Source of the DNA: Oscillospiraceae bacterium
GTDB taxonomy: Bacteria; Bacillota; Clostridia; Oscillospirales; Oscillospiraceae
Reading direction: 5' to 3'
Length of the DNA: 36,051 nucleotides
Assembly: GCA_009785345.1 (NCBI GenBank)
Contig: WQWL01000019.1
Coordinates: 1-36,051, forward strand
A model generated the notes under the pieces. The model did not search any database. It was not told the DNA's origin and saw only the letters and a list, made by a program, of their open reading frames with translations. How positions within the stretch are numbered: position 1 is the stretch's first letter; every line of letters begins with the position of its first letter. A program made the translations under genes and the position numbers. Shown here one piece after another: positions 25,501 through 32,760 of this stretch.

Positions 25501-28221
25501 AGTGTCACGCAACCTGATGGCAAAAGTGAGAAATATACATATGATGCAAACAAGAATATCATTTCTAAAGAATCGCAGGATGGATACACTCTCAGTTATG
25601 AATATAACTGTTTAAATCAAATAACGAAAATCAGTAGTAGTACAGGACAGATTAAAACACATACCTATGATGCTGTGGGTAATGTCACGAGCATAACAGA
25701 CGCAAATAGTAATACAACGAGATACATATACTCCCCAGCTGGCAATTTGATTTCTGTAATTGACCCTCTCGGCAATAAATCTGAATATGATTATGACAGG
25801 CTTGGCAATTTGGTAGAAGTTAAACAGTTTGCAGAGTTAAGCGAAGCTATGGAGATAAACAAGCAAAATTCAAAACTTCGTATTACCAAATATGATTGGG
25901 ATGAAATTGGTCAAGTTGAAAAGATAACAGATGCTCTTGGTAATATAGAAAAGTATACGTATGATGAATTAGGCAATGTTACAAGTAAACTCGACAAAGA
26001 CGGATTCTTGACGAAGTATGCTTACAACATAACAAATCAGCTTGAAGAGGTTGTTTATGCGGACGGCAACACGGTAAAGTTATCATATAATCCACTAAAA
26101 CAGCTAACTGAGATAAGAGATTGGCTTGGCATAACATCAATTGATGTAGATGAGCTTGGCAGAGCAAAGAAAGTTAGAGACCATAATGGCAATGAAGTGG
26201 AGTATACATTCGGCACAGAAGGCGAACAAAGGAGTATAAAGTACCCTGATGGCAAAGTTGCCGAATATATTTATGATGATTTATTGCGTCTGAAAACACT
26301 AATTGATGGTAATAACAAGGTTGATTATCTTTATGATAATAATGGTAGGTTAAGCGACAAGACATTCTCAAGTGGAGTCAGCACGAAATATATGTACAAC
26401 GACATGGGCCTACTCTCTGAGCTTGCTCATAGCGATAAAGATGGTATTCTCGACAGATACACATACTCTTATGATAATATGATTAACAAGTCAAGTATTG
26501 AAAAATACAGACGTGGCTTGGAGGAAGAGAGTGGTAACTACAGTTACTCATACGATGCGCTATCACGTCTTACAAAAGTGCACAAAGACGGACAGCAGAT
26601 AAAATCATTCGACTATGATGAGTTTGGAAATCGCAGCCAAATGATAGACAACAATGTTAAGACAAACTACACATACAACGCGCTCAATCAATTGATATCC
26701 ACAAACAATACAATCGGTATTGAGCAACACTTCAACTATGACAAGCGCGGCAACCTGACACAGATACTTGAAAATGGCAAGGTTAAGAACTCCTATGAGT
26801 TTGGTGCGCTAAACAGATTAACTAAAGCAACAAACTCGGCAGGACAGAGTGCAAGCTATGATTACAATAGTTTTGGTTTTAGAGTAGGCAAGCATGTGAC
26901 GGATAATCTCAATCCTACGAAAAACATCAATTATGTACTTGACCTTACGAAGCAATATCATAACCTCTTACAGATGAGCGATGATAAACAGACACAATGC
27001 TACACATGGGGTCATAATATCGCTTTTGCAGATGATAACGCATACTTGCAAGATGAGCTTGGTAGTCCGCTACGATATATTGACAGCACAGGCAATACTA
27101 TAGGCAGTTATGGCTATGGTGAGTTTGGTGATGACCTTTATGGCAATCAAGGCGCAGTGCAGCCATTCGGATATACTGGCTATATAGCGGACAGCATTGC
27201 AGGTACGTATTTTGCTCAAGCGAGGGAGTACCTGCCTAGTATTGGCAGATTTAGTGGTGAGGATATCGTCAAACAAGGTAATAATTGGTACGCATATTGT
27301 GGCGGAAACCCCTTAAAGTATATTGACCCCGATGGGCAGATATACATTGTATATGACCAGTGTGCAAGACAATTTGTGTATACTTCAAATAGAGATGTGG
27401 CGTTGCAATTCGTGAATGTTCCACCAGGTAGTGACGCAACGCCGTCTGGTGTTTTTATTGAAAGTACTAGCCCTGGGAGAGTGGTCTATGACCTGAGGGC
27501 TAGTGGTCAAACTGTGGTAACTGCAGATAGTTCAGCGTTCAGAGTGACCACAACAGGCAAAGTTGAACCTGTTGTGCGTTCTCCAAGGAATGACAATGGA
27601 GTTACTATATCTCAAACAGGAAATAATATTATAATTGAGGCATATTTTTATTTTCCGACTGCGGGCGTAATCTTCAATAGAGACAGGATTCCCGACAACA
27701 TTTGGACTGGTGATGAAAGTAATCTTACATATGCTCAGATATTTCTTCAGGGTGTTGAAGAACATTGGAGTGGCAATTTTGGGAATTATCAAGTAACTGT
27801 ATATGCAAGACGTGCAATGACTGCTAGTGATGGAATTCAGGTAAATATTCGTAATGGGTACGGCGTTTCAAATCTGAGAGTTATAGGTGGGGCAGCAAAC
27901 AATTGGTCTAACTCTAATCGTGGTACTATAACAATGTTTAGAGGAGACTTACGAAGTGAAACTACTCAGCCCTACTCGTTATCGCAGTTTATGTGGGTAT
28001 CAGCTCATGAGTTTGGACATGCACTTGGTATTGCTGATGCATCAAGATTTGAAAATAGCGAAGGATTTGAAAGTATTATGAATGCGTTCGGAATGCTTGT
28101 GCAAGAACGTGATATAACTATGCTGTTGCAAGCATGGGAAACGGGTAATTGGCAGATTTGGCCAGGCATGGGGGATCGCTTGCCAAGTACACCTTGGCTA
28201 ATAAATGAGTGTGTAGGATAA
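22507..28221 (+). CDS. RHS-repeat T7SS-type effector with zincin-like tip (1904 aa)
   Basis: AGGAGGG precedes the ATG. Residues 1-165 are the head domain shared with the 762-aa effector, and 165-335 the coil and Cys-containing end (ECIDCDAHF, FCPNAGIIDW). DUF6531-type DPVNMSTGNFIYNKEDI lies near 364. YD repeats run to DPDG near 1607. The tip, 1610-1904, has HEFGHALGIAD at 1834-1844, an HExxHxxGxxD site (ligands H1834, H1838, D1844; catalytic E1835). SIMNAF after it provides a plausible Met-turn. The tip matches that of the 2695 protein in GT(V/I)xMF, the zinc site and the final (T)GxWQxx segment, though upstream parts differ. There is no signal peptide, consistent with T7SS export. A candidate immunity lipoprotein follows. 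The protein target is unknown. Confidence 0.8.
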   Translation: MQGYSGAPARQYLRTCEEAMDAANAVVSSSAGRLPAIARPPLRRLPHLEADAVFRPGVTAGFESSANIVASSGHYNSAALTHITFGEEITGQLDQIYNAIDNAVTTNLRMPQTSTQVHLVTQMLRMLMPQLRDLLSRAGAITNRQSAAMLGIGGGGEGFEMQPSVADSYRVANEAILQNVSEDMRNYAQRARTHADHCDTQADNLRWQLNRMRNQPTPPNQTTAQARARTNTMNQLTSNINSLQSEAQVYRAEAMRLDQGADNLAQDILFTRRRFEHYVKECIDCDAHFAGEFQQLAGDMQQLAMQFEAIMSSFCPNAGIIDWSGLLDVKSQMSPADQELLSLLFFRAMLALAGVNNFCLFGLDPVNMSTGNFIYNKEDITIPGRFLLEFRRFYNSIGGTEGVVGAGWTHNYNIRLEDKESAVHVIFGDGRVETYNCSKEDGYISPLESDYSLQKTDNGWELSTSTNEVHKFDKIGLLQSICDANDNAVTLDYKDTLLSKVSTLGGSLKFLYDKNNRIMNVSDHTGREVKLEYSGVLLSKVVHPSGAEHKYGYDSYGNLSTIINPLGVEVIKNKYDGNGRLVGQSFADGGESSVNYENEITTTTEQNGNEIKYERDSKYRTIRTIYSDSEERFEYNDQNKRTKHIDRNGNETTFEYDEYGQMFKITDALGYKTKLEYNGSDLVQVSREDDIMAKLCCDDNGNVIEVKDALERISKIEYDGKGQPVKVIAPDESVTMMEYDECGNIVAITDALGAVTMYEYDKLNRPIATTDGNSNRTKFEYNATGDISKVTNADGKKQTFEYNANGKVTSMVDFDESTITQEYNNMGKPCRMVDQEGNETILEYDLMWNVSKQIDANGNETVFEYNKLNRLEKVINAKGTEVRFEYDPNGNRTKVYGAKGEEVTLSYDSLNRLTEVTEPDGAKMTANYDCMGQVTRVTDAMGYETNFIYDKMGQKTSEIDPTGRKLKYTYNALGQIATVTGSIGRTVEYEYLPGGLLASVTQPDGKSEKYTYDANKNIISKESQDGYTLSYEYNCLNQITKISSSTGQIKTHTYDAVGNVTSITDANSNTTRYIYSPAGNLISVIDPLGNKSEYDYDRLGNLVEVKQFAELSEAMEINKQNSKLRITKYDWDEIGQVEKITDALGNIEKYTYDELGNVTSKLDKDGFLTKYAYNITNQLEEVVYADGNTVKLSYNPLKQLTEIRDWLGITSIDVDELGRAKKVRDHNGNEVEYTFGTEGEQRSIKYPDGKVAEYIYDDLLRLKTLIDGNNKVDYLYDNNGRLSDKTFSSGVSTKYMYNDMGLLSELAHSDKDGILDRYTYSYDNMINKSSIEKYRRGLEEESGNYSYSYDALSRLTKVHKDGQQIKSFDYDEFGNRSQMIDNNVKTNYTYNALNQLISTNNTIGIEQHFNYDKRGNLTQILENGKVKNSYEFGALNRLTKATNSAGQSASYDYNSFGFRVGKHVTDNLNPTKNINYVLDLTKQYHNLLQMSDDKQTQCYTWGHNIAFADDNAYLQDELGSPLRYIDSTGNTIGSYGYGEFGDDLYGNQGAVQPFGYTGYIADSIAGTYFAQAREYLPSIGRFSGEDIVKQGNNWYAYCGGNPLKYIDPDGQIYIVYDQCARQFVYTSNRDVALQFVNVPPGSDATPSGVFIESTSPGRVVYDLRASGQTVVTADSSAFRVTTTGKVEPVVRSPRNDNGVTISQTGNNIIIEAYFYFPTAGVIFNRDRIPDNIWTGDESNLTYAQIFLQGVEEHWSGNFGNYQVTVYARRAMTASDGIQVNIRNGYGVSNLRVIGGAANNWSNSNRGTITMFRGDLRSETTQPYSLSQFMWVSAHEFGHALGIADASRFENSEGFESIMNAFGMLVQERDITMLLQAWETGNWQIWPGMGDRLPSTPWLINECVG

Positions 28222-28285
28222 AAATACCATGAAAACCATAGAAATTTAAATACTGATGTAAATGCGATGAGAATGGAGTGAAGAT

Positions 28286-29068
28286 ATGTTCAATGATTTG
28301 CAACGCATGAAAAAAACATTATCGTTATATGGTAAGATAATAATATTTATGTTGTTATTTATGTTGTTGATAATAGGCTTAGTGTCTTGTATGAGGAGTG
28401 ATGAAGAGATGCGCTATAGAGGAATATCAGATAGATATCTCCCTGAAAGGGTGCGTGAAGTGCCAATGGGGTTTGTTGCACTGGATACGGCGATACGTGA
28501 ATATGATGGCGTTTTAAGTTATTTGTTTTGGTCAACGAATTTTGTGATTCAGGACTCAGAGGATGTTACGATTTTTCAGACTGACGTAAAAAATAGTCAA
28601 GTTATAGTTTTGTATAGAAATGTGTACTATATTAACGAGGAAAAATTTTTGGAAATTTTGGAATACGCAATAGATATTTATGAACAACAGAGTAGGATAT
28701 ATGAAGTCGGAGAAATGATAGAAATTCGCGGATTAAAAGATGGAAACCGTATTGACTTTCACATTGTGATAACTTCTATTGAGAGAAATGTATTAAATGA
28801 AAATGCTTTATACATAATTAACTTTCTAGTAGATCCTATTATTTCTGATGATTATTTGTTGGAATTCTTTTATCGTGTTACAACACAGGGGGGAAATCAT
28901 AGTGATTTTCAACTAATTGATATAAATACCGTGCATATTGAAGTTGAAAACAGCTATTTTGTGGAATCCCTTTTACTGAAAAACTCGGAGAGACTGTCGC
29001 AGAGTGCTTTTCAGAACAGCGTACGCAGAGTTAGGGTGCATAATCAAAGTTCTGTATATTCGGAATAG
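28286..29068 (+). CDS. Lipoprotein, candidate immunity protein of cassette C
   Basis: ATG 28286 has GGAG 7 bases upstream; the internal ATG at 28307 would leave a shorter signal peptide. The 260-aa product has a long hydrophobic signal with lipobox LVSC (Cys35), so it should be anchored on the outer face of the membrane. The mature part is mixed alpha/beta by appearance, with no recognised family and no similarity by eye to the 7928 product. It starts 64 bases after the zincin-tipped RHS gene. A role as inhibitor of that protease is a guess from position. Confidence 0.55.
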   Translation: MFNDLQRMKKTLSLYGKIIIFMLLFMLLIIGLVSCMRSDEEMRYRGISDRYLPERVREVPMGFVALDTAIREYDGVLSYLFWSTNFVIQDSEDVTIFQTDVKNSQVIVLYRNVYYINEEKFLEILEYAIDIYEQQSRIYEVGEMIEIRGLKDGNRIDFHIVITSIERNVLNENALYIINFLVDPIISDDYLLEFFYRVTTQGGNHSDFQLIDINTVHIEVENSYFVESLLLKNSERLSQSAFQNSVRRVRVHNQSSVYSE

Positions 29069-29138
29069 CTCAGTAGAGAGGAAATAATGTAAAAAGACAA
29101 TTCGCAAATACATAATGAACACAATTTTTTGAGTTTCA

Positions 29139-29427
29139 CAATCAAAATTTATTTTAATTTTATTTAGGAGGGCAGACGATGCAAGGGTATTCCGGAGCTC
29201 CGGCGCGTCAGTATTTACGAACATGCGAAGAGACAATGGGTGCAGCCAATACAGTAGTATCGTCATCAGTGGGTAGTCTGCCCGCGATAGCGCGACCGCC
29301 GGTACGCCGTCTTCCACATTTGGAAGCCGATGCCGTATTTAGCCCTGGAGTGACCGCCGGTTTTAGTCGAGTGCCAATACAGTTGCCTCCTCTGGTCATT
29401 ACAACACTGCCACAAGTAATTTTATGA
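29139..29427 (+). pseudogene. Truncated, frameshifted duplicate of the cassette C effector head
   Basis: Bases 29139-29412 repeat 22465-22738 almost exactly, including the ribosome site and the start MQGYSGAPARQYLRTCEE. The original reads GGTTTTGAGTCG; the copy reads GGTTTTAGTCG near 29359-29369. Loss of this G shifts the frame, which then ends at 29427. Similarity stops soon after CATTACAACA, at the join with the next operon. It cannot make an effector but could recombine with the full gene. Confidence 0.8.
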
Positions 29428-29447
29428 ATATGGATGAGTAACAGACT

Positions 29448-29894
29448 ATGCAAAGAAATATGCGAACAACAGCACAGATTAGTAATGATATTAGTAGTGT
29501 GCAGACAAATTTAGTGTCTGCACGAAGCGAACTGCAGCGTCTTGAGGCAGATTTAGTTACCTTAAATACACTTTCTGGACACTGTAATAAGTATTGCGAG
29601 AGCTTTGATGAAGAAATTCATCTGCAACGTTCGGAAATAAACGGCTTGTCTGCGCTGAGTCAAAATTCGGTAATTATAGGACGTCATATTGATGTGATGA
29701 GTGATGCGTTGACTGGAGCGACGTATTGCAGTGTCAGTCGCGAACTTGATGAGTTATTAGCTGAAATTTCACGTGAAAGAACGAGCTTGGAAAATGCCAT
29801 CGATATTGAGCGTAGTAATATAGCAAATATGGAGGCACGCCTCACGAACCTGAGATGGGAACTTAATCAAGCTATGAGCATGGAAAGGATGTAG
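29448..29894 (+). CDS. Coiled-coil T7SS partner-like protein (DUF5082-like), lipase operon
   Basis: This 148-aa protein is almost entirely helical with two long coils (QLQRLEADL-type and ERTSLENAIDIERSNI-type heptads) and no signal peptide. Size and pattern are like YwqH/DUF5082 proteins, which precede LXG toxins and help load them. The ribosome site is weak, and ATG 29460 is an alternative start. The stop is two bases before the next ATG, so it is coupled to the 29897 gene. The family assignment is tentative. Confidence 0.5.
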   Translation: MQRNMRTTAQISNDISSVQTNLVSARSELQRLEADLVTLNTLSGHCNKYCESFDEEIHLQRSEINGLSALSQNSVIIGRHIDVMSDALTGATYCSVSRELDELLAEISRERTSLENAIDIERSNIANMEARLTNLRWELNQAMSMERM

Positions 29895-29896
29895 TT

Positions 29897-30205
29897 ATGG
29901 GTGATTTTAGACTAAGTGGTCTTACAGATGAGTGTGTCATTGTTGTTGATGGTGAATTTCAGCGTGCTCGCAGAGACTTAAATGATTATGCAAGATTTTT
30001 GTCACGCTGCATGAGAGATTACACAAATATACTTACGAATATTTCAGCCGAAGCGATTTCTGATGGGCAGCTAAGTGATAGTTTAGCTGAGTTTTGTTAT
30101 GAATCGCTTCCTCTTGCTAGCGAAATTGATGACGTGCGTAATAAGTTTGATAGTAAGATCCGAAATTTCGTAAGTAATGTCAATAGTGCAGATAATATAT
30201 CATAG
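29897..30205 (+). CDS. Small helical partner-like protein, lipase operon
   Basis: This 102-aa helical protein has AAGGATG just upstream and begins two bases after the previous stop. Its end (KIRNFVSN) matches EMRNFVSN at the end of the 2197 partner of cassette A, which supports a shared role in effector binding. It has no signal peptide or enzyme motif. It probably works with the proteins before and after it. Confidence 0.5.
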   Translation: MGDFRLSGLTDECVIVVDGEFQRARRDLNDYARFLSRCMRDYTNILTNISAEAISDGQLSDSLAEFCYESLPLASEIDDVRNKFDSKIRNFVSNVNSADNIS

Positions 30206-30231
30206 ATAAGTTATAAGGAGAGTTTTGTGAA

Positions 30232-30621
30232 ATGAGTAGTCACGGCATGCTTACAATACAATTTAGTTCATTAGAGATGGAACTGTTTAACTTCAAAGCA
30301 CTTGAAGAACGAGTTATGAATGGGTCACCTTACGTCAACACACTAGGTTCTGAGTTAATGACTAAAAGCTATGGGCGCAGTTTTGAAGCAATAAATCTCG
30401 CCTATGCTGAATTAAACAAAATTGAGCAAAAACTAGTGGATTTGGTAGGGCGCACACGATATGCTATAGAATATGCGGGTATAGATTTTGCCGAACTTGA
30501 CCACAGAAGAAGTGAACATATGCGAGAACTCCAAGAGCTTCATTCAAACCTCGCGTTTACAGGGATTGGCGTACGGTGTATGTATACATGCAGTGCTACG
30601 AACTCAGCCTGGGGTGATTAA
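30232..30621 (+). CDS. Third small helical partner-like protein, lipase operon
   Basis: TAAGGAGAG lies 9 bases before the ATG. The 129-aa product is mainly helical (residues 15-105), starts with a short strand (MLTIQFSSLEMELF) as many WXG/DUF5344-like proteins do, and has no signal peptide. Three Cys lie near the C-terminus. The position between two small helical genes and the lipase group suggests a targeting partner or chaperone. Confidence 0.45.
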   Translation: MSSHGMLTIQFSSLEMELFNFKALEERVMNGSPYVNTLGSELMTKSYGRSFEAINLAYAELNKIEQKLVDLVGRTRYAIEYAGIDFAELDHRRSEHMRELQELHSNLAFTGIGVRCMYTCSATNSAWGD

Positions 30622-30707
30622 TATAAAATGAATATGATGCAACATAATCTAATTTATTTCATTTTTGCACCGAGTGTGCGTATTTTCATTTTGGAGGTAT
30701 TATTTTT

Positions 30708-31409
30708 ATGGAAGTTCCAAAACGCACTGAAGAAATGTTCAATCGTGAGTTTAATCAATATATAACTCGCATGGAAATGTGTGATATGGATTTGCAAGAT
30801 CGGTTTGTTGCGCATATTGAACGCAAATATGGAATGAGCCAGAAAGATTTCAAAATAATTGCCGTACATCATGGTGATTTTGGAAATCCTTCTGACCGTA
30901 TGTATGCATATTTAGCTGACGGTGCACCAGAAACGAAAGGTTTTTCTGTTAGAAGTGTAGTCGATGACGGGGAAAGTGATATTTTATGTTCAGATAATCT
31001 TGCTGGATTATTTATGCGTGATGAATTAGAAGTGTGGATTGCCGATATTGCAAGAGAGTTTTTTGGCGAAGTAAAGGTATTTATAAGATCATTTCCTCCT
31101 GCATTACCTGATGATTTTAATCGCAACAGCTCAGCACAAGATTTGAAGGGACGTGAAACTGCACTAATTCACGTGTCTATTTGTGTAACCGAAAAGATTG
31201 GCAGTGCCAAAGAATTTGAAGCAGCTACGAAGCAGTTTTTTGAGAGGTGGGGTGACGAGAAAGTGAATACGAGCCTATCAGTAGTTTGTTTAGAACAAGT
31301 TGCTTTTGAAAATAGAGCACGCGAAAATCATCACGAGCCACTATCTGAAGGAATGGTTATAACAACACAAAGCAGAACAATTTGGCCAAACCGGTCTGTG
31401 GAGGAATAG
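30708..31409 (+). CDS. Leaderless paralogue of the 31987 lipoprotein
   Basis: This 233-aa protein has GGAGG upstream and lacks a signal peptide, so it should stay in the cytoplasm. Over nearly its whole length it matches the lipoprotein at 31987: both contain HIERKYG, MYAYL-DG, DNLAGLFMR-ELE-WIA, FPP-LP-DFNR-SSA-DL-GRET and SRTIW-NR. The family is unknown to me. A pair with one cytoplasmic and one surface member, both beside a probable lipase, suggests protection or holding of the enzyme before and after export. Confidence 0.65.
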   Translation: MEVPKRTEEMFNREFNQYITRMEMCDMDLQDRFVAHIERKYGMSQKDFKIIAVHHGDFGNPSDRMYAYLADGAPETKGFSVRSVVDDGESDILCSDNLAGLFMRDELEVWIADIAREFFGEVKVFIRSFPPALPDDFNRNSSAQDLKGRETALIHVSICVTEKIGSAKEFEAATKQFFERWGDEKVNTSLSVVCLEQVAFENRARENHHEPLSEGMVITTQSRTIWPNRSVEE

Positions 31410-31412
31410 CTA

Positions 31413-32003
31413 ATGAAACTATGGGATAAATCTCTAGTAGTGTGCATAATATGTGTGTCAATTTTATTTTCAGTGTTGCTCTCTGCCTGTGATGTTTTGC
31501 GAGATGAACTAATCACTCCAGCTCTGGAAAATGTTGTTGGGGGCTTAGAATCTGCTTTGGATGAACAAGAGAATACACAAGAAGAACTGATAAATGATCA
31601 GGCTGACGACGAGCTATTGGAAAATCCAATAGTTGGTAATTGGATTGCAGATCGTCCATATGGTGGATATTTTGAATTTACATATGATGAATTTAGGTGG
31701 TTTGAAGCACGAGAATATTTGGACGACAACTTTTTTTGGGGAACGTATACGTTTTCAGCAGGAGCTATGAGACATAACGGAGAGCTTGATTATGGTGAAG
31801 AAGGGCATGAAATATTCACGATTTATTTGACTTTTTTAGGTCAACAGTTAGATGGGATTACAGATGAGATAGAAGCACCGGGTGCACTAACCATCCAGCG
31901 TTTAGGTTCTGATGATTCATTGTTCGTTTTCAATCATGTTGCAGGACACACATTCAATATTGATAGGGTGTTAGAAGGAAATCAAAATGAAACTGAGAAT
32001 TAA
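31413..32003 (+). CDS. Lipoprotein with lipocalin-like domain
   Basis: GGAGGAA lies 6 bases upstream and the start is 3 bases after the previous stop. The 196-aa product has lipobox LSAC (Cys26), an acidic Glu/Asp/Gln linker (residues ~45-70), and then a region opening IVGNWIADRPYGGYFEFTYD and GTYTFS, a beta-rich pattern as in small lipocalin-like domains. It should sit on the cell surface. A lipid-binding inhibitor role beside a lipase is plausible but unproven. Its end overlaps the start of the next gene by 17 bases. Confidence 0.55.
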   Translation: MKLWDKSLVVCIICVSILFSVLLSACDVLRDELITPALENVVGGLESALDEQENTQEELINDQADDELLENPIVGNWIADRPYGGYFEFTYDEFRWFEAREYLDDNFFWGTYTFSAGAMRHNGELDYGEEGHEIFTIYLTFLGQQLDGITDEIEAPGALTIQRLGSDDSLFVFNHVAGHTFNIDRVLEGNQNETEN

Positions 32004-32760
32004 GTGCATTGTTTTCATAATCCTCATGACTCTACTCGCTATTTTTAGTGTGTCGTGTATGATTGCCAATCCTGACCATACAGAAGAATATCAATATATT
32101 ACACGACGGGAAATGCGAGATATGGGTCCAACGCAAAGGTTTGTTACGCATATCGAGCGTAAATACGGTTTGAGAAACCGTAGAGATTTCAACGTGATTG
32201 CTACACATTACGGAAGAGGGCTTTTATCTCCAAGTAACCATATGTATGCATACTTAGTTGACGGCACACGAGAGACTCATACATTCAGGGTCAGTGGAGG
32301 GACTGATAGTTATGGAAATGCACGTTTTATGGATAACCTTGCCGGACTATTTATGCGTGAAGAGTTAGAGGAATGGATTGCCGAAGTAGCGGAAGAGTTT
32401 TTTGACGATGTAAAGGTGTTTGTGAGGATGTTTCCTCCATCATTGCCTGCTGATTTCAATAGAGACAGTTCTGCAAGAGACTTAGCAGGACGAGAAACCG
32501 GATTGATTCAAGTTTCAGTTAGTGTTTCTGAGCAATTTGAAAGTATTGAAGAGTTTGAGACGGTGGCAGAAGCATTTTTAGACAGGTGGAGTGATGAGGA
32601 TGTAAACTCTCGCTTAGTCGTAGCCAGTCTAGAGCAACTTTTTTTTAATAATAGAACACGTGAAAACATCAATGACCCAATACCAGACGGAGTAGTTATA
32701 GCAGCTCACAGTAGAACAATTTGGGCGAATCGACCTGGAGAGGAGAATGATAATGAGTGA
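31987..32760 (+). CDS. Lipoprotein paralogue of the 30708 protein
   Basis: The ATG lies within the end of the previous gene, with AAGGAA before it. The 257-aa product has a signal peptide ending in VSC (Cys24) followed by the domain shared with the leaderless 30708 protein. Gene duplication with gain or loss of the signal is the likely origin. It overlaps the lipase start by 8 bases, so production of the two is coupled. It is the leading candidate for surface immunity to the lipase, analogous in position to TilA lipoproteins of S. aureus. Confidence 0.65.
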   Translation: MKLRIKCIVFIILMTLLAIFSVSCMIANPDHTEEYQYITRREMRDMGPTQRFVTHIERKYGLRNRRDFNVIATHYGRGLLSPSNHMYAYLVDGTRETHTFRVSGGTDSYGNARFMDNLAGLFMREELEEWIAEVAEEFFDDVKVFVRMFPPSLPADFNRDSSARDLAGRETGLIQVSVSVSEQFESIEEFETVAEAFLDRWSDEDVNSRLVVASLEQLFFNNRTRENINDPIPDGVVIAAHSRTIWANRPGEENDNE

